DNA from: Oscillospiraceae bacterium
GTDB taxonomy: Bacteria; Bacillota; Clostridia; Oscillospirales; Acutalibacteraceae
Direction: 5' to 3'
Assembly (NCBI GenBank): GCA_902769255.1
Contig: CACXOM010000012.1
Location: 24,161 to 88,160, forward strand
DNA length: 64,000 bases
Made by a program: the position numbers and the translations under genes. Positions 16,506 through 23,828 of the stretch are shown in pieces. Position 1 is the first letter of the stretch. The number at the start of each line of letters is the position of its first letter. The notes under the pieces were generated by a model. The model ran no database searches. It was given only the letters and a program-made list of their open reading frames with translations, and was not told where the DNA came from.

Positions 16506-17207
16506 TTAACCAAAATATTTTTGCATTAAGCTGTCAAACAAAGTTTGTGCTTCATCAAGAGCTTTTTGCACTACAACTTTTGATTTGTCGACTTGTTTTA
16601 CAAAAGCTTCAAACTGGCTTTGGGTCTTAGAATCTGGAAGCATAATATCCAATTTCTTAAGCATCGCAATAGATAAATATGCAACCGTGGATCCCGCCTG
16701 CATTCCATCAATCTGTCTTATGAGTCCCGATGTCATAAACAGATGCTTGATATATAGTGGCGTTATTCCATTTTTATACTTACTCAGCCAACTAATCATG
16801 CCGTCTTGAAAATAGAATTTATCTGTATCCGTAATAATGTAGCATCTACCCAGCGTTCCGCGTGATGTTACTAATATGTCACCTTCTATTGGTACCTGTT
16901 TTCTTTCAGTTAGTTCATCATATTTCTCTTGAGATATATACAATCCACTAACTGCTTGGCCTGTATCCATCATATTTACAAGGTCTGAAATTCTCCAGAA
17001 CGGAACACCTTCTGCAGTCTGTTCTTCTTGATAAATCCTTTTACTTGAACCTATATCGCAGAGTTCGCTTAATTTGTAAACAGGCCATTTTTTACTATTA
17101 TTCTCAGAATCTCCAAACATCTCGACAAATCGGGATTTGATTAGGTTGTCAAGCAATTCTAATTCTCGTTTGCGTTGTTCAATAATTGATGTGATTTTAT
17201 CAAACAA
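16506..17207 (-). CDS. hsdS: HsdS second half (split copy 1)
   Basis: 233-residue frame starting at TTG within the central region (FDKITSIIEQRKRELELLDN), then a second target-recognition domain (about 30-190). The C-terminal conserved helix VKQVDKSKVVVQ ends in SLMQKYFG, the usual HsdS end. Inserting one base into the short A run near 17216 would join it to the upstream half and give an ordinary HsdS of about 367 residues. It has no strong ribosome site, so as sequenced it is probably not made alone at a high level. Confidence 0.82.
   Translation of the reverse strand: MFDKITSIIEQRKRELELLDNLIKSRFVEMFGDSENNSKKWPVYKLSELCDIGSSKRIYQEEQTAEGVPFWRISDLVNMMDTGQAVSGLYISQEKYDELTERKQVPIEGDILVTSRGTLGRCYIITDTDKFYFQDGMISWLSKYKNGITPLYIKHLFMTSGLIRQIDGMQAGSTVAYLSIAMLKKLDIMLPDSKTQSQFEAFVKQVDKSKVVVQKALDEAQTLFDSLMQKYFG
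17123..17150. repeat. Central hsdS recombination repeat, copy 1
   Basis: Direct-repeat partner of 14921-14948 (28/28 identical), with core CAAAT-CGGG-ATTTG. Confidence 0.8.
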
Positions 17208-17608
17208 AGATATAATTTCTCTAATTGGATTGATGTTGATGGAATCTCACCAACATCAATGTTACCAATATAGTTTTTATTTGTATGTTTTAAACCTGCA
17301 CCTTTAAAACCAGCTTCCAAAACATTCATATTTGCGAAAAAGAAATAGTACAAATATTTACATTTAACTATCTCATTGGGTACTAGTACTATACAATCAG
17401 TCGATACTGCATATTTGCCATTATAGTAATGTAAAGTAGCATTACCGCCAGTCCCCATAATTATTCCTTCATTCTCAAAAAGATAATCATTATATCTTTT
17501 ACTCTCATCAACACTTGATGTGAAAAACATATAATCTCCATTATCTATTGATTCTCCAGCTTTTATTTTGGATTTTGGAGCAAATTTACATATTTCTTTG
17601 ACCTTCAT
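17159..17608 (-). CDS. hsdS: HsdS first half (split copy 1)
   Basis: 149 residues starting MKVKEICKFAPKSKIKAGES. It is a target-recognition domain that reads correctly to IPSTSIQLEK and then leaves frame (LYLCLIKSHQLLNN). The correct continuation is in the overlapping frame starting FDKITSI. A single missing base in GAGAAATTATATC accounts for it. Either a genuine off state of a variable specificity subunit or a sequencing or assembly indel explains it. It follows the HipA-like gene by 28 nt and carries the repeated 30-bp leader. Confidence 0.8.
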   Translation of the reverse strand: MKVKEICKFAPKSKIKAGESIDNGDYMFFTSSVDESKRYNDYLFENEGIIMGTGGNATLHYYNGKYAVSTDCIVLVPNEIVKCKYLYYFFFANMNVLEAGFKGAGLKHTNKNYIGNIDVGEIPSTSIQLEKLYLCLIKSHQLLNNANEN

Positions 17609-17635
17609 CTTTTCATCCCTACAAATCTAAATTTG
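17606..17635. repeat. hsdS leader repeat, copy 1
   Basis: Direct-repeat partner of 15433-15462 (29/30), with core CAAAT-CTAA-ATTTG just 5' of the hsdS start codon. Confidence 0.8.
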
Positions 17636-17636
17636 A

Positions 17637-18770
17637 TTATTTATCCTTTATTTTTTTTAATTCTGAAAGTCTATTATAAAACATATTTTTGGTTTTTTCA
17701 TTATCAAACCATTTTTCATTAATATCTTTTATCTGATTTAAGCCGATTTTTTTAACTGCCTCTATTGCTGCTTCTTTTTGAGTTATTCTTTTTTCAGTTG
17801 TTTGACATACATCACCATCAATAGTTTCATATGCTGTAAATGCTTTATTAAAATCCATAAGGGGATACAAGCCTAATAATCTGTTATTAGAATTATTGAC
17901 ATAGAATCCCCAATTTCCCCAATGTCTATCTGTATTTCCTATTAAATAGTCAATGATATTCATCATATAGTATGAATAACTATCTTTTTTGAGCACAAAA
18001 TGTATTTTGTTCATTTCTCTGTTTGAACAGTATACATCAATGAATTCAAATGAAACAATACTTTTTTCTTCAGATGTAATTATCTTGCATTTTGATACCC
18101 TTGTTCCATCAAAAATATCTTCTTTATACGAAACATGATTAATATCAAAACAGTCTACAATTTTTGATGCAAGAAGTTCAGCACTAACTTCATTCTCATC
18201 ACCATCTTTCATTAAATAAATATTCTCATTTTCTCTAATCCATGCTTTTGGTGCTACTCCTTGAACGGCAACATCTCCAGTAGCATCTCTTGATATGAAT
18301 AGTTCGGCATTTTGTAGTGTGATAGACTTACCCTTTAAACTTACATCTGTAAAAGCGTTTGACAAAGAATGTGAAAATAAATTTATATCAGAAAAGTTTA
18401 TTTTTTCGTTAGCAGATTTTATCCAATAGACATCAGTTAAACATAACCCATGATATGACACAGCAATCATTGCTCTATCTTTGTCAGTAACTGCCTGATT
18501 TGCCCCGATAGAAGCCATTATTTCTTTGGCATATTTTCTATCTAATGTCAAAACTCTTGAAGAACACCAGTAATAGAAGTTGTTGAGATTATTAACTCTG
18601 TCATCCAATTCTTCTGACTTTATCAAATAAAGATTATATGGCATAAAAGATGGATAGTTAATTGTACATTTACCATTTTCGTAAATGCGTGCAACTCGTC
18701 GATTTTTGTGCATAATATCAAAATGTTTCCATCCTTTTTGCATCTTTTCACGTTTTACTAAAATGCTCAT
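17637..18770 (-). CDS. HipA-like protein kinase
   Basis: 377 residues resembling the HipA C-terminal kinase fold. It has the catalytic loop IGNTDRHWGNWGF (N279, D281, H283, N286) and a metal-binding PLMDFNKAF (D306), plus a candidate ATP Lys in IYLMK (K188). The classic HipA N-domain is replaced by about 170 residues of another sequence. HipA kinases phosphorylate aminoacyl-tRNA synthetases and cause growth arrest; the target here is unknown. No HipB-like repressor is adjacent. It is transcribed between hsdM and hsdS, an unusual insertion within the RM core that suggests linkage of growth arrest to restriction. ATG start, with GGAGAAAG upstream. Confidence 0.78.
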   Translation of the reverse strand: MSILVKREKMQKGWKHFDIMHKNRRVARIYENGKCTINYPSFMPYNLYLIKSEELDDRVNNLNNFYYWCSSRVLTLDRKYAKEIMASIGANQAVTDKDRAMIAVSYHGLCLTDVYWIKSANEKINFSDINLFSHSLSNAFTDVSLKGKSITLQNAELFISRDATGDVAVQGVAPKAWIRENENIYLMKDGDENEVSAELLASKIVDCFDINHVSYKEDIFDGTRVSKCKIITSEEKSIVSFEFIDVYCSNREMNKIHFVLKKDSYSYYMMNIIDYLIGNTDRHWGNWGFYVNNSNNRLLGLYPLMDFNKAFTAYETIDGDVCQTTEKRITQKEAAIEAVKKIGLNQIKDINEKWFDNEKTKNMFYNRLSELKKIKDK

Positions 18771-18807
18771 AATACTTTCTCCAATCGTTCGTTATTAATT
18801 AACAATA

Positions 18808-20307
18808 TCATTTCAACATCTCTTCCAATTCATTCATTGATGTGCTAATTTCTTTTTCGAGTTCGCGTAGATTTGCCATAATTTCACTTGTTGGCGGATA
18901 TTCTACAGGAACATACTCAATTTCTTTATACTTGTTTATTGATAAATCATAAGCATTTTCTACAATTTCTGATTTATCAACGAAGAAAGACTGCTCTGTG
19001 CGTTTTATTTCGATTTCTTTATCTCTGTTTTTAAATCTTTCAATAATATCAGGTATATCGTTTTCTTCAACAGGTGAACGCTTATCATCAAGGCTGAATC
19101 CGTCTGCTTTCATATCATAAAACCAAACTTTATCTGTTCCGCCGTGTCCTGTTTTAGTGAATATTAATATAGCAGTTGAAACACCTGCGTAAGGTTTAAA
19201 AACACCTGAAGGCATTGATATTACTGCTTCAAGACGGTTTTCTTCAATGATTGCTTTTCTAATTGATTTATGTGCATTTGATGAGCCAAATAAAACACCG
19301 TCTGGAACAATACAAGCACATCTTCCGCCGACTTTGAGCATGCGTAAAAACAAAGCAAGGAATAATAATTCTGTTTTCTTTGTTTTGCAAACTTTGAGCA
19401 AATCAGCAGAAACAGTATCGGCATCAAGACTTCCTTTGAACGGAGGATTTGCGAGGATTAAAGAATATTTTTCTTTATCGGGGTTTTGGTCAGATAAACT
19501 GTCACGATATTCAATAAACGGATTCTCAACGCCGTGAGTCATCATATTCATAGCACCAATACGCAACATAGTTCTGTCCATGTCATAACCGAAGAACATA
19601 TGATTCATATAGTGGTCTCTATTGTTTTTGTCAAAAAAGATTTCTTCTTTTCGTTTTTCTTTTAAATATTCACCTGCCATTACAAGGAATCCGCTTGTAC
19701 CACATGCTGGGTCACAAATAACATCTTCTGCTTTTGGGTTCATTAATTCAACCATCATTCGAATGATGTGCCTTGGTGTTCTAAACTGTCCGTTTCTGCC
19801 AGATTGAGCGATTTTAGAAAGCAAATATTCATATACATCGCCACGAATATCTACACTTTGAATAGAATTCATCATTTCATATACAGAATCGAGCCCTGTA
19901 ACAACTTTATCTAAAAGCAGTGGTGTCGGAAGTTTGAAAATAGCATCGTCCATATATTTAGAATAAGCGCTGTTTTTATCACTATGCAATGATTTAATGA
20001 AAGGAAATACTGATTCCTGTACAACAGAATACATTTTATCAGCTGGAAAGTCGTGGAACACAGACCATTTAAGTTGATTTCCATCAACTATTCTATCGCC
20101 AATTTCCAATTCGCCGTTGAAAATGCTTTCATATTGCAATCCAAGCATAGCACTTTCTTTATTTCGCATATTATCATAATCGTCTAAGTCTCTTATGAAC
20201 ATTAAATATGTGATTTGTTCTACAACATCAAGCGGGTTTACTAATCCACCTGCTGCAAAGTCATTCCAAATCTCATCAATTCTGTTTTTTAATTCGCCTG
20301 TAATCAT
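18808..20307 (-). CDS. hsdM: Type I DNA adenine methyltransferase M subunit
   Basis: 499 residues from ATG 20307, chosen because GAGGAGG lies 8 nt upstream and the ATG overlaps the fic stop as ATGA; a further 5' in-frame start at 20328 is unlikely. It has an HsdM_N helical domain (about 5-140) and an N6-adenine methylase domain with motif I DPACGTSGFLV (199-209) and motif IV NPPF (287-290). It methylates the site read by HsdS and completes the M2S methylase and R2M2S nuclease. The ATGA junction means its translation is coupled to the upstream Fic gene. Confidence 0.96.
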   Translation of the reverse strand: MITGELKNRIDEIWNDFAAGGLVNPLDVVEQITYLMFIRDLDDYDNMRNKESAMLGLQYESIFNGELEIGDRIVDGNQLKWSVFHDFPADKMYSVVQESVFPFIKSLHSDKNSAYSKYMDDAIFKLPTPLLLDKVVTGLDSVYEMMNSIQSVDIRGDVYEYLLSKIAQSGRNGQFRTPRHIIRMMVELMNPKAEDVICDPACGTSGFLVMAGEYLKEKRKEEIFFDKNNRDHYMNHMFFGYDMDRTMLRIGAMNMMTHGVENPFIEYRDSLSDQNPDKEKYSLILANPPFKGSLDADTVSADLLKVCKTKKTELLFLALFLRMLKVGGRCACIVPDGVLFGSSNAHKSIRKAIIEENRLEAVISMPSGVFKPYAGVSTAILIFTKTGHGGTDKVWFYDMKADGFSLDDKRSPVEENDIPDIIERFKNRDKEIEIKRTEQSFFVDKSEIVENAYDLSINKYKEIEYVPVEYPPTSEIMANLRELEKEISTSMNELEEMLK

Positions 20308-21365
20308 TTTTCTACCTCCTCGTTCCATACATAAGATGTATAGCGACCTTTATTAAGTTTAATTAATTCATTATCTTTTACCATTTGTGCAAGAACTCTC
20401 TCGACTGTAATTTTGCTTATATCAGGTACTTTTTCAATTATATCTGATTTTGTAAATTTTCCGATAAAGCTTTTTGCTATTGCTTTGACTTGTCCTGATT
20501 TTGAACCAGAAACAGATTCAATGGTTTCTACACGCGAACCAAATTCTCTGTAAGCTGAAACAATTACGCCAAGCATATACTTTGTAAATGGCAAATAATT
20601 ATTTTTATTCTCATGCCAATCTGTTGAACTTGCTTGAAGAGCATCATAGTATGTTTCTTTCGATGCTTCAATTAATTTTTCTATACTAATATATCGTCCA
20701 ACAACACAATCATTGTGATATAAAATCAAAAGTGTTAGTAATCTACTAAGTCTACCATTACCATCGTTAAAAGGGTGGATACATAAGAAATCTAATATAA
20801 ACATTGGTAACAAAAGTAATTTATTAATATTAGGTTCGTTCATTGCTCTGTTATAAGCATTACAAAGATTACTCATTGCCTCAGATGTTTCCCATGCTGG
20901 CACTGGTTTAAAACGAACAAATCTATTACCTTGTTCATCCTGTTCTTCAATATAGTTGTCAGCATTTTTATATTGACCTCCTATGCTGGAGCCACTAAAT
21001 TTGTATAATAACTGATGCAATTGCAAAATATATGATGGATTAATAGGAATATACTCATAGTTTTCATGTATTGTTGATAATACATCTCTATAACCAGCTA
21101 TTTCTTGCTCATTTCTGTTTTGAGGAGTTGTTTTATTCTTTAAAAGTTTGCTTAATCTTGCGTTGGAAGTAAAAATTCCCTCAATTTTGTTTGAAGATTC
21201 TGTACTTTGAATTTTTGCAACTTCAAGCAAACTTTCTAATGAGTCTTTTTTTGCTTGCATATAAAGTTCTTGTTTTCCTTTATATTCAGCTATCTTAGTT
21301 AATAATAGCACTACATCAGGAGTTAATAATTCATTAATTCTTGATTGAAAATCAAAATCTCTCAT
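20304..21365 (-). CDS. Fic-family protein with C-terminal winged helix
   Basis: 353-residue Fic protein of the N-terminally self-inhibited class: inhibitory helix motif SSNKIEG (about 57-63) and intact active-site loop HPFNDGNGR (197-205). A C-terminal winged-helix region (about 280-348, FTKSDIIEKVPDISKITVERV) suggests DNA binding and autoregulation. Expected activity is AMP transfer to a protein. It is the first gene of the type I RM operon, and its stop TGA overlaps the hsdM ATG. Fic genes next to hsd operons are known, but their role is not settled. ATG start, with GGAGAGAT upstream. Confidence 0.9.
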   Translation of the reverse strand: MRDFDFQSRINELLTPDVVLLLTKIAEYKGKQELYMQAKKDSLESLLEVAKIQSTESSNKIEGIFTSNARLSKLLKNKTTPQNRNEQEIAGYRDVLSTIHENYEYIPINPSYILQLHQLLYKFSGSSIGGQYKNADNYIEEQDEQGNRFVRFKPVPAWETSEAMSNLCNAYNRAMNEPNINKLLLLPMFILDFLCIHPFNDGNGRLSRLLTLLILYHNDCVVGRYISIEKLIEASKETYYDALQASSTDWHENKNNYLPFTKYMLGVIVSAYREFGSRVETIESVSGSKSGQVKAIAKSFIGKFTKSDIIEKVPDISKITVERVLAQMVKDNELIKLNKGRYTSYVWNEEVEK

Positions 21366-21399
21366 AAAAATCTCTCCTTTCTGATAATTTCACAACTAA

Positions 21400-21487
21400 A
21401 GAATACCATATAATTATACATTTGTCAACCCTTAATTACATCAAATTCGCAAAAATGATGTAATTAAATTAATTTTGATGTAATTAA
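21400..21487 (-). promoter_or_regulatory. RM operon promoter with three TGATGTAATTAA boxes
   Basis: Minus-strand promoter TTGACA (21428-21423), 17 nt, TATTCT (21405-21400). Upstream boxes: TTAATTACATCA (21432-21443), inverted to TGATGTAATTAA (21456-21467), then a direct copy 20 bp on (21476-21487). They lie upstream of -35, which fits an activator or a repressor that loops. The winged helix of the first gene product is a candidate ligand. Confidence 0.75.
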
Positions 21488-21521
21488 AAAACTCTCGCAA
21501 GGCTCAACCTCCGAGAGTTTT
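21488..21521. terminator. Terminator-like hairpin between the RM promoter and the RES gene
   Basis: Stem AAACTCTCG/CGAGAGTTT with a 15-nt loop, flanked by A and T runs. No transcript obviously ends here; it may insulate the divergent RM and RES promoters. Confidence 0.6.
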
Positions 21522-21544
21522 ATTATTCAAGACTAAATAAACAC

Positions 21545-21573
21545 TTGACATACAAGAAACCCATTGATACAAT
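21545..21573 (+). promoter_or_regulatory. Promoter of the RES-domain gene
   Basis: TTGACA (21545-21550), 17 nt, TACAAT (21568-21573), 44 nt before the ATG. Confidence 0.7.
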
Positions 21574-21617
21574 CTAATTAGTATAAAATCATAGTCTAAG
21601 AATTAAGGTGAAACACG

Positions 21618-22433
21618 ATGTATGAACAACATAAAATTCAAATTTCAAGTCCTGGTAGTATAACGAAAGAAGATTGGGAGTATTATTGTTCATTTGAAGT
21701 AAATGATTATATAAATGATATTTTGGATTCATTAAAGAATAAAAATAGATTTTTTGTTGATGAGAGGTTTTTAAAACTGATTTATCATTTTTTGTTTGAT
21801 AATAATTCTATTTATCAATCACAAAAATATTTAGAGTCGGGCATGATTCTTTATCGGGCAAGGATATATGAAAAAGAAGATAAATCAGAACGATATTTTG
21901 CCCAAAAAAAGTACGGACGTTTTAAAGGATATAACAAAAAGGATAGCGGTATGCCACCAGTAGGAATGAATGTTGGAGCGGGGCGAATTAATCCAAGTAA
22001 CATCAGATATTTTTATTTGGCTTCAGATGAAGAAACAGCCGTTTTAGAAGTATCGCCGCATTCAAAAGAATTCATTAGCATTGCTAAGATTAAAACCAAT
22101 GAACATTTATTTCTTGCTGATTTTTCAAAAAATTGGTCGGTCATATCCGCTGAAAACAAAGATTGGGAAAAATGGATAAATGAATTTATATTGGGAATAA
22201 ACGTTCTTTTTTCAAAACCATGTAGCAATTCAAGTGAATATTATTTATGTCAATACATTAGTGAATACATAAAATGTTGGGGATTTGATGGAATAATATT
22301 CAATTCAGCAAAAAACCCACAACCAGTTGGTAGTCCAAAAGGTAAAAATATAACCTTGTTTAATGATAAAAAATGCGAAGTAATATCTTCAAAGTTGCGA
22401 TATGTTATTAAGGTTAGTGTAGATATGAATTGA
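21618..22433 (+). CDS. RES-domain protein (probable NAD+-degrading toxin)
   Basis: 271 residues. The RES fold signature is visible: LYRAR (conserved Arg), GAGRINPSNIRYFYLASDEETAVLEV (Arg, Tyr and Glu) and a C-terminal FDGIIFNSAKN with a conserved Ser. RES toxins such as MbcT deplete NAD+ and are normally held by an Xre-like MbcA antitoxin. Here no antitoxin ORF lies on either side: the 5' neighbour is divergent and the 3' neighbour is a Fic gene after a terminator. It could be an orphan or a stand-alone abortive-infection effector. ATG start with AAGGTGA 8 nt upstream. Confidence 0.82.
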   Translation: MYEQHKIQISSPGSITKEDWEYYCSFEVNDYINDILDSLKNKNRFFVDERFLKLIYHFLFDNNSIYQSQKYLESGMILYRARIYEKEDKSERYFAQKKYGRFKGYNKKDSGMPPVGMNVGAGRINPSNIRYFYLASDEETAVLEVSPHSKEFISIAKIKTNEHLFLADFSKNWSVISAENKDWEKWINEFILGINVLFSKPCSNSSEYYLCQYISEYIKCWGFDGIIFNSAKNPQPVGSPKGKNITLFNDKKCEVISSKLRYVIKVSVDMN

Positions 22434-22458
22434 TTAATCATTTAACAAATTATATATC

Positions 22459-22498
22459 CCCCTCTCGTTCTCAAATGAGAGGGGATTCTTGCTTTTTT
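22459..22498 (+). terminator. Terminator of the RES gene
   Basis: Stem CCCCTCTC/GAGAGGGG with a 10-nt loop, followed by a T-rich tract. Confidence 0.8.
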
Positions 22499-22564
22499 GA
22501 GCGAATTTTTCATTTTTCACCTTAACCCAATTTGCAAAAACGCCATTATCGTTCGTTATATCTC

Positions 22565-22716
22565 AAAAATAGGAATAATGCAATAATTATTTTAGGAATT
22601 TTTAAGTATATTATTCCTATTTTTATAGATTTTAGGAATAATATAGCGGTTATCGGCAAAAAACGCACCATTTTATGACACAAAATATTGATTTTTTGCC
22701 GATAATGTGGTATAAT
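22565..22716 (+). promoter_or_regulatory. Promoter of the HTH-Fic gene with two nested operator systems
   Basis: Promoter TTGATT (22688-22693), 17 nt, TATAAT (22711-22716). System A: 14-bp arms TTATCGGCAAAAAA (22650-22663) and TTTTTTGCCGATAA (22692-22705, inside the promoter spacer). System B: 15-bp arms AAAAATAGGAATAAT (22565-22579) and its complement (22610-22624), plus further TTTTAGGAAT copies at 22590-22599 and 22631-22639. The likely transcription start is only about 13 nt before the ATG, so the leader is nearly absent. Confidence 0.75.
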
Positions 22717-22735
22717 ACTTGTGGTGATTAGTTTT

Positions 22736-23650
22736 ATGAAATATTTATCGGTTTTAGAAACGGCGAAAAAATGGAATATCTCGGAGCGTTCTGTTCGCAA
22801 TTATTGCGCAAACGGGCGTGTTTCGGGCGCTTATCTTGTCGGCAAAACCTGGCATATTCCCGAAGACGCCGTTCGCCCTGAACGAAAAAACAAACACGCT
22901 AATAAGCCTAAAAATTTAATCGAATTTTTAAAAGCGGAAAAGCAAAGCCAAATCAGCGGCGGCATTTATCACAAAATTCAAATTGAATTGACTTACAATT
23001 CAAATCATATTGAGGGTAGCAAACTCACTCACGACCAGACCCGCTACATTTTTGAAACTAACACCGTAGGCACTGAAAACGGCGCTGTAAATGTTGACGA
23101 TATTGTTGAAACGGCGAACCATTTTAAGTGCATTGATATGATAATCGACCAAGTCGCTTATCCGCCGAGTGAGTCTTTTATCAAGCAACTTCACCACACG
23201 CTTAAAAGCGGAACAAGTGATTCGCGGAAAGATTGGTTTGCGGTCGGCGAATACAAAAAACTTCCTAACGAAGTCGGGGGAAGAGAAACCGCACCGCCTG
23301 AAAAAGTCGCTGGCGAAATTAAGAAATTGCTTGAAAAATACAACGCAAAAGCAGAAAAAACTTTTGAAGATTTAGTTGAATTTCATTATAATTTTGAGTT
23401 AATTCACCCGTTTCAAGACGGCAACGGCCGTGTCGGCAGGCTTATTCTTTTCAAAGAATGTTTGAGGAATAATTTTGTTCCGTTTATCATAGATGATGAC
23501 TTAAAAATGTTCTATTACAGAGGTTTAAGCGAGTTTAAAAACGAAAAAGGTTATTTAATTGACACTTGCCTTACCGCACAAGATAAGTTCAAAAAATACC
23601 TCGATTATTTCAAAATACCGTATCAAGAAAACACCCCTCTCGGAAAATAA
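22736..23650 (+). CDS. Fic-family protein with N-terminal helix-turn-helix
   Basis: 304 residues from ATG 22736 (GGTGAT 7 nt upstream; GTG 22721 would overlap the transcript start). A MerR/excisionase-like HTH (residues 1-45, LSVLETAKKWNISERSVRNY) is followed by a Fic domain. The domain has inhibitory motif SNHIEGS (about 90-96) and intact HPFQDGNGRVGR loop (224-235). The expected activity is AMP transfer, and the HTH could bind the palindromes in its own promoter. It is the rightmost intact gene of the island and ends at a strong terminator whose loop holds its stop codon. Confidence 0.9.
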   Translation: MKYLSVLETAKKWNISERSVRNYCANGRVSGAYLVGKTWHIPEDAVRPERKNKHANKPKNLIEFLKAEKQSQISGGIYHKIQIELTYNSNHIEGSKLTHDQTRYIFETNTVGTENGAVNVDDIVETANHFKCIDMIIDQVAYPPSESFIKQLHHTLKSGTSDSRKDWFAVGEYKKLPNEVGGRETAPPEKVAGEIKKLLEKYNAKAEKTFEDLVEFHYNFELIHPFQDGNGRVGRLILFKECLRNNFVPFIIDDDLKMFYYRGLSEFKNEKGYLIDTCLTAQDKFKKYLDYFKIPYQENTPLGK

Positions 23651-23666
23651 CCGAGAGGGATTTTTT
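23635..23666 (+). terminator. Terminator of the HTH-Fic gene
   Basis: Perfect 9-bp stem CCCTCTCGG/CCGAGAGGG with a 7-nt loop containing the stop codon, followed by six T residues. Confidence 0.85.
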
Positions 23667-23699
23667 CAATCAAATTCAAGCCAAATTTGTTTTTTAAAA

Positions 23700-23749
23700 C
23701 TGATACTAATTGATATCATTTGATATCAATTGATATCAGTTAGTATCAG
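23700..23749. repeat. 50-bp near-palindrome with 10-bp periodic TGATATCA
   Basis: Three TGATATCA cores at exactly 10-bp steps (23711, 23721, 23731) are flanked by the inverted outer sequences CTGATACTAA and TTAGTATCAG. The whole 50 bp is an almost perfect palindrome. It lies between the Fic terminator and the broken deacetylase gene, near the inferred element end. Confidence 0.75.
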
Positions 23750-23828
23750 TATGCTTAAAATTGGTAAAAAGGGGGTGAAATTTCCCAATTTTCCCTTGAA
23801 ATTTCATTTTTTGAAATGCAAAAAGTGC

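Noticed and set aside
21488-21521. Riboswitch or attenuator for the RES gene
   Set aside because: The hairpin lies upstream of the RES promoter, so it is not in that transcript.
23700-23749. Short CRISPR-like repeat array
   Set aside because: Repeat unit is 10 bp with no spacers and no cas genes; it is a palindromic binding-site structure.
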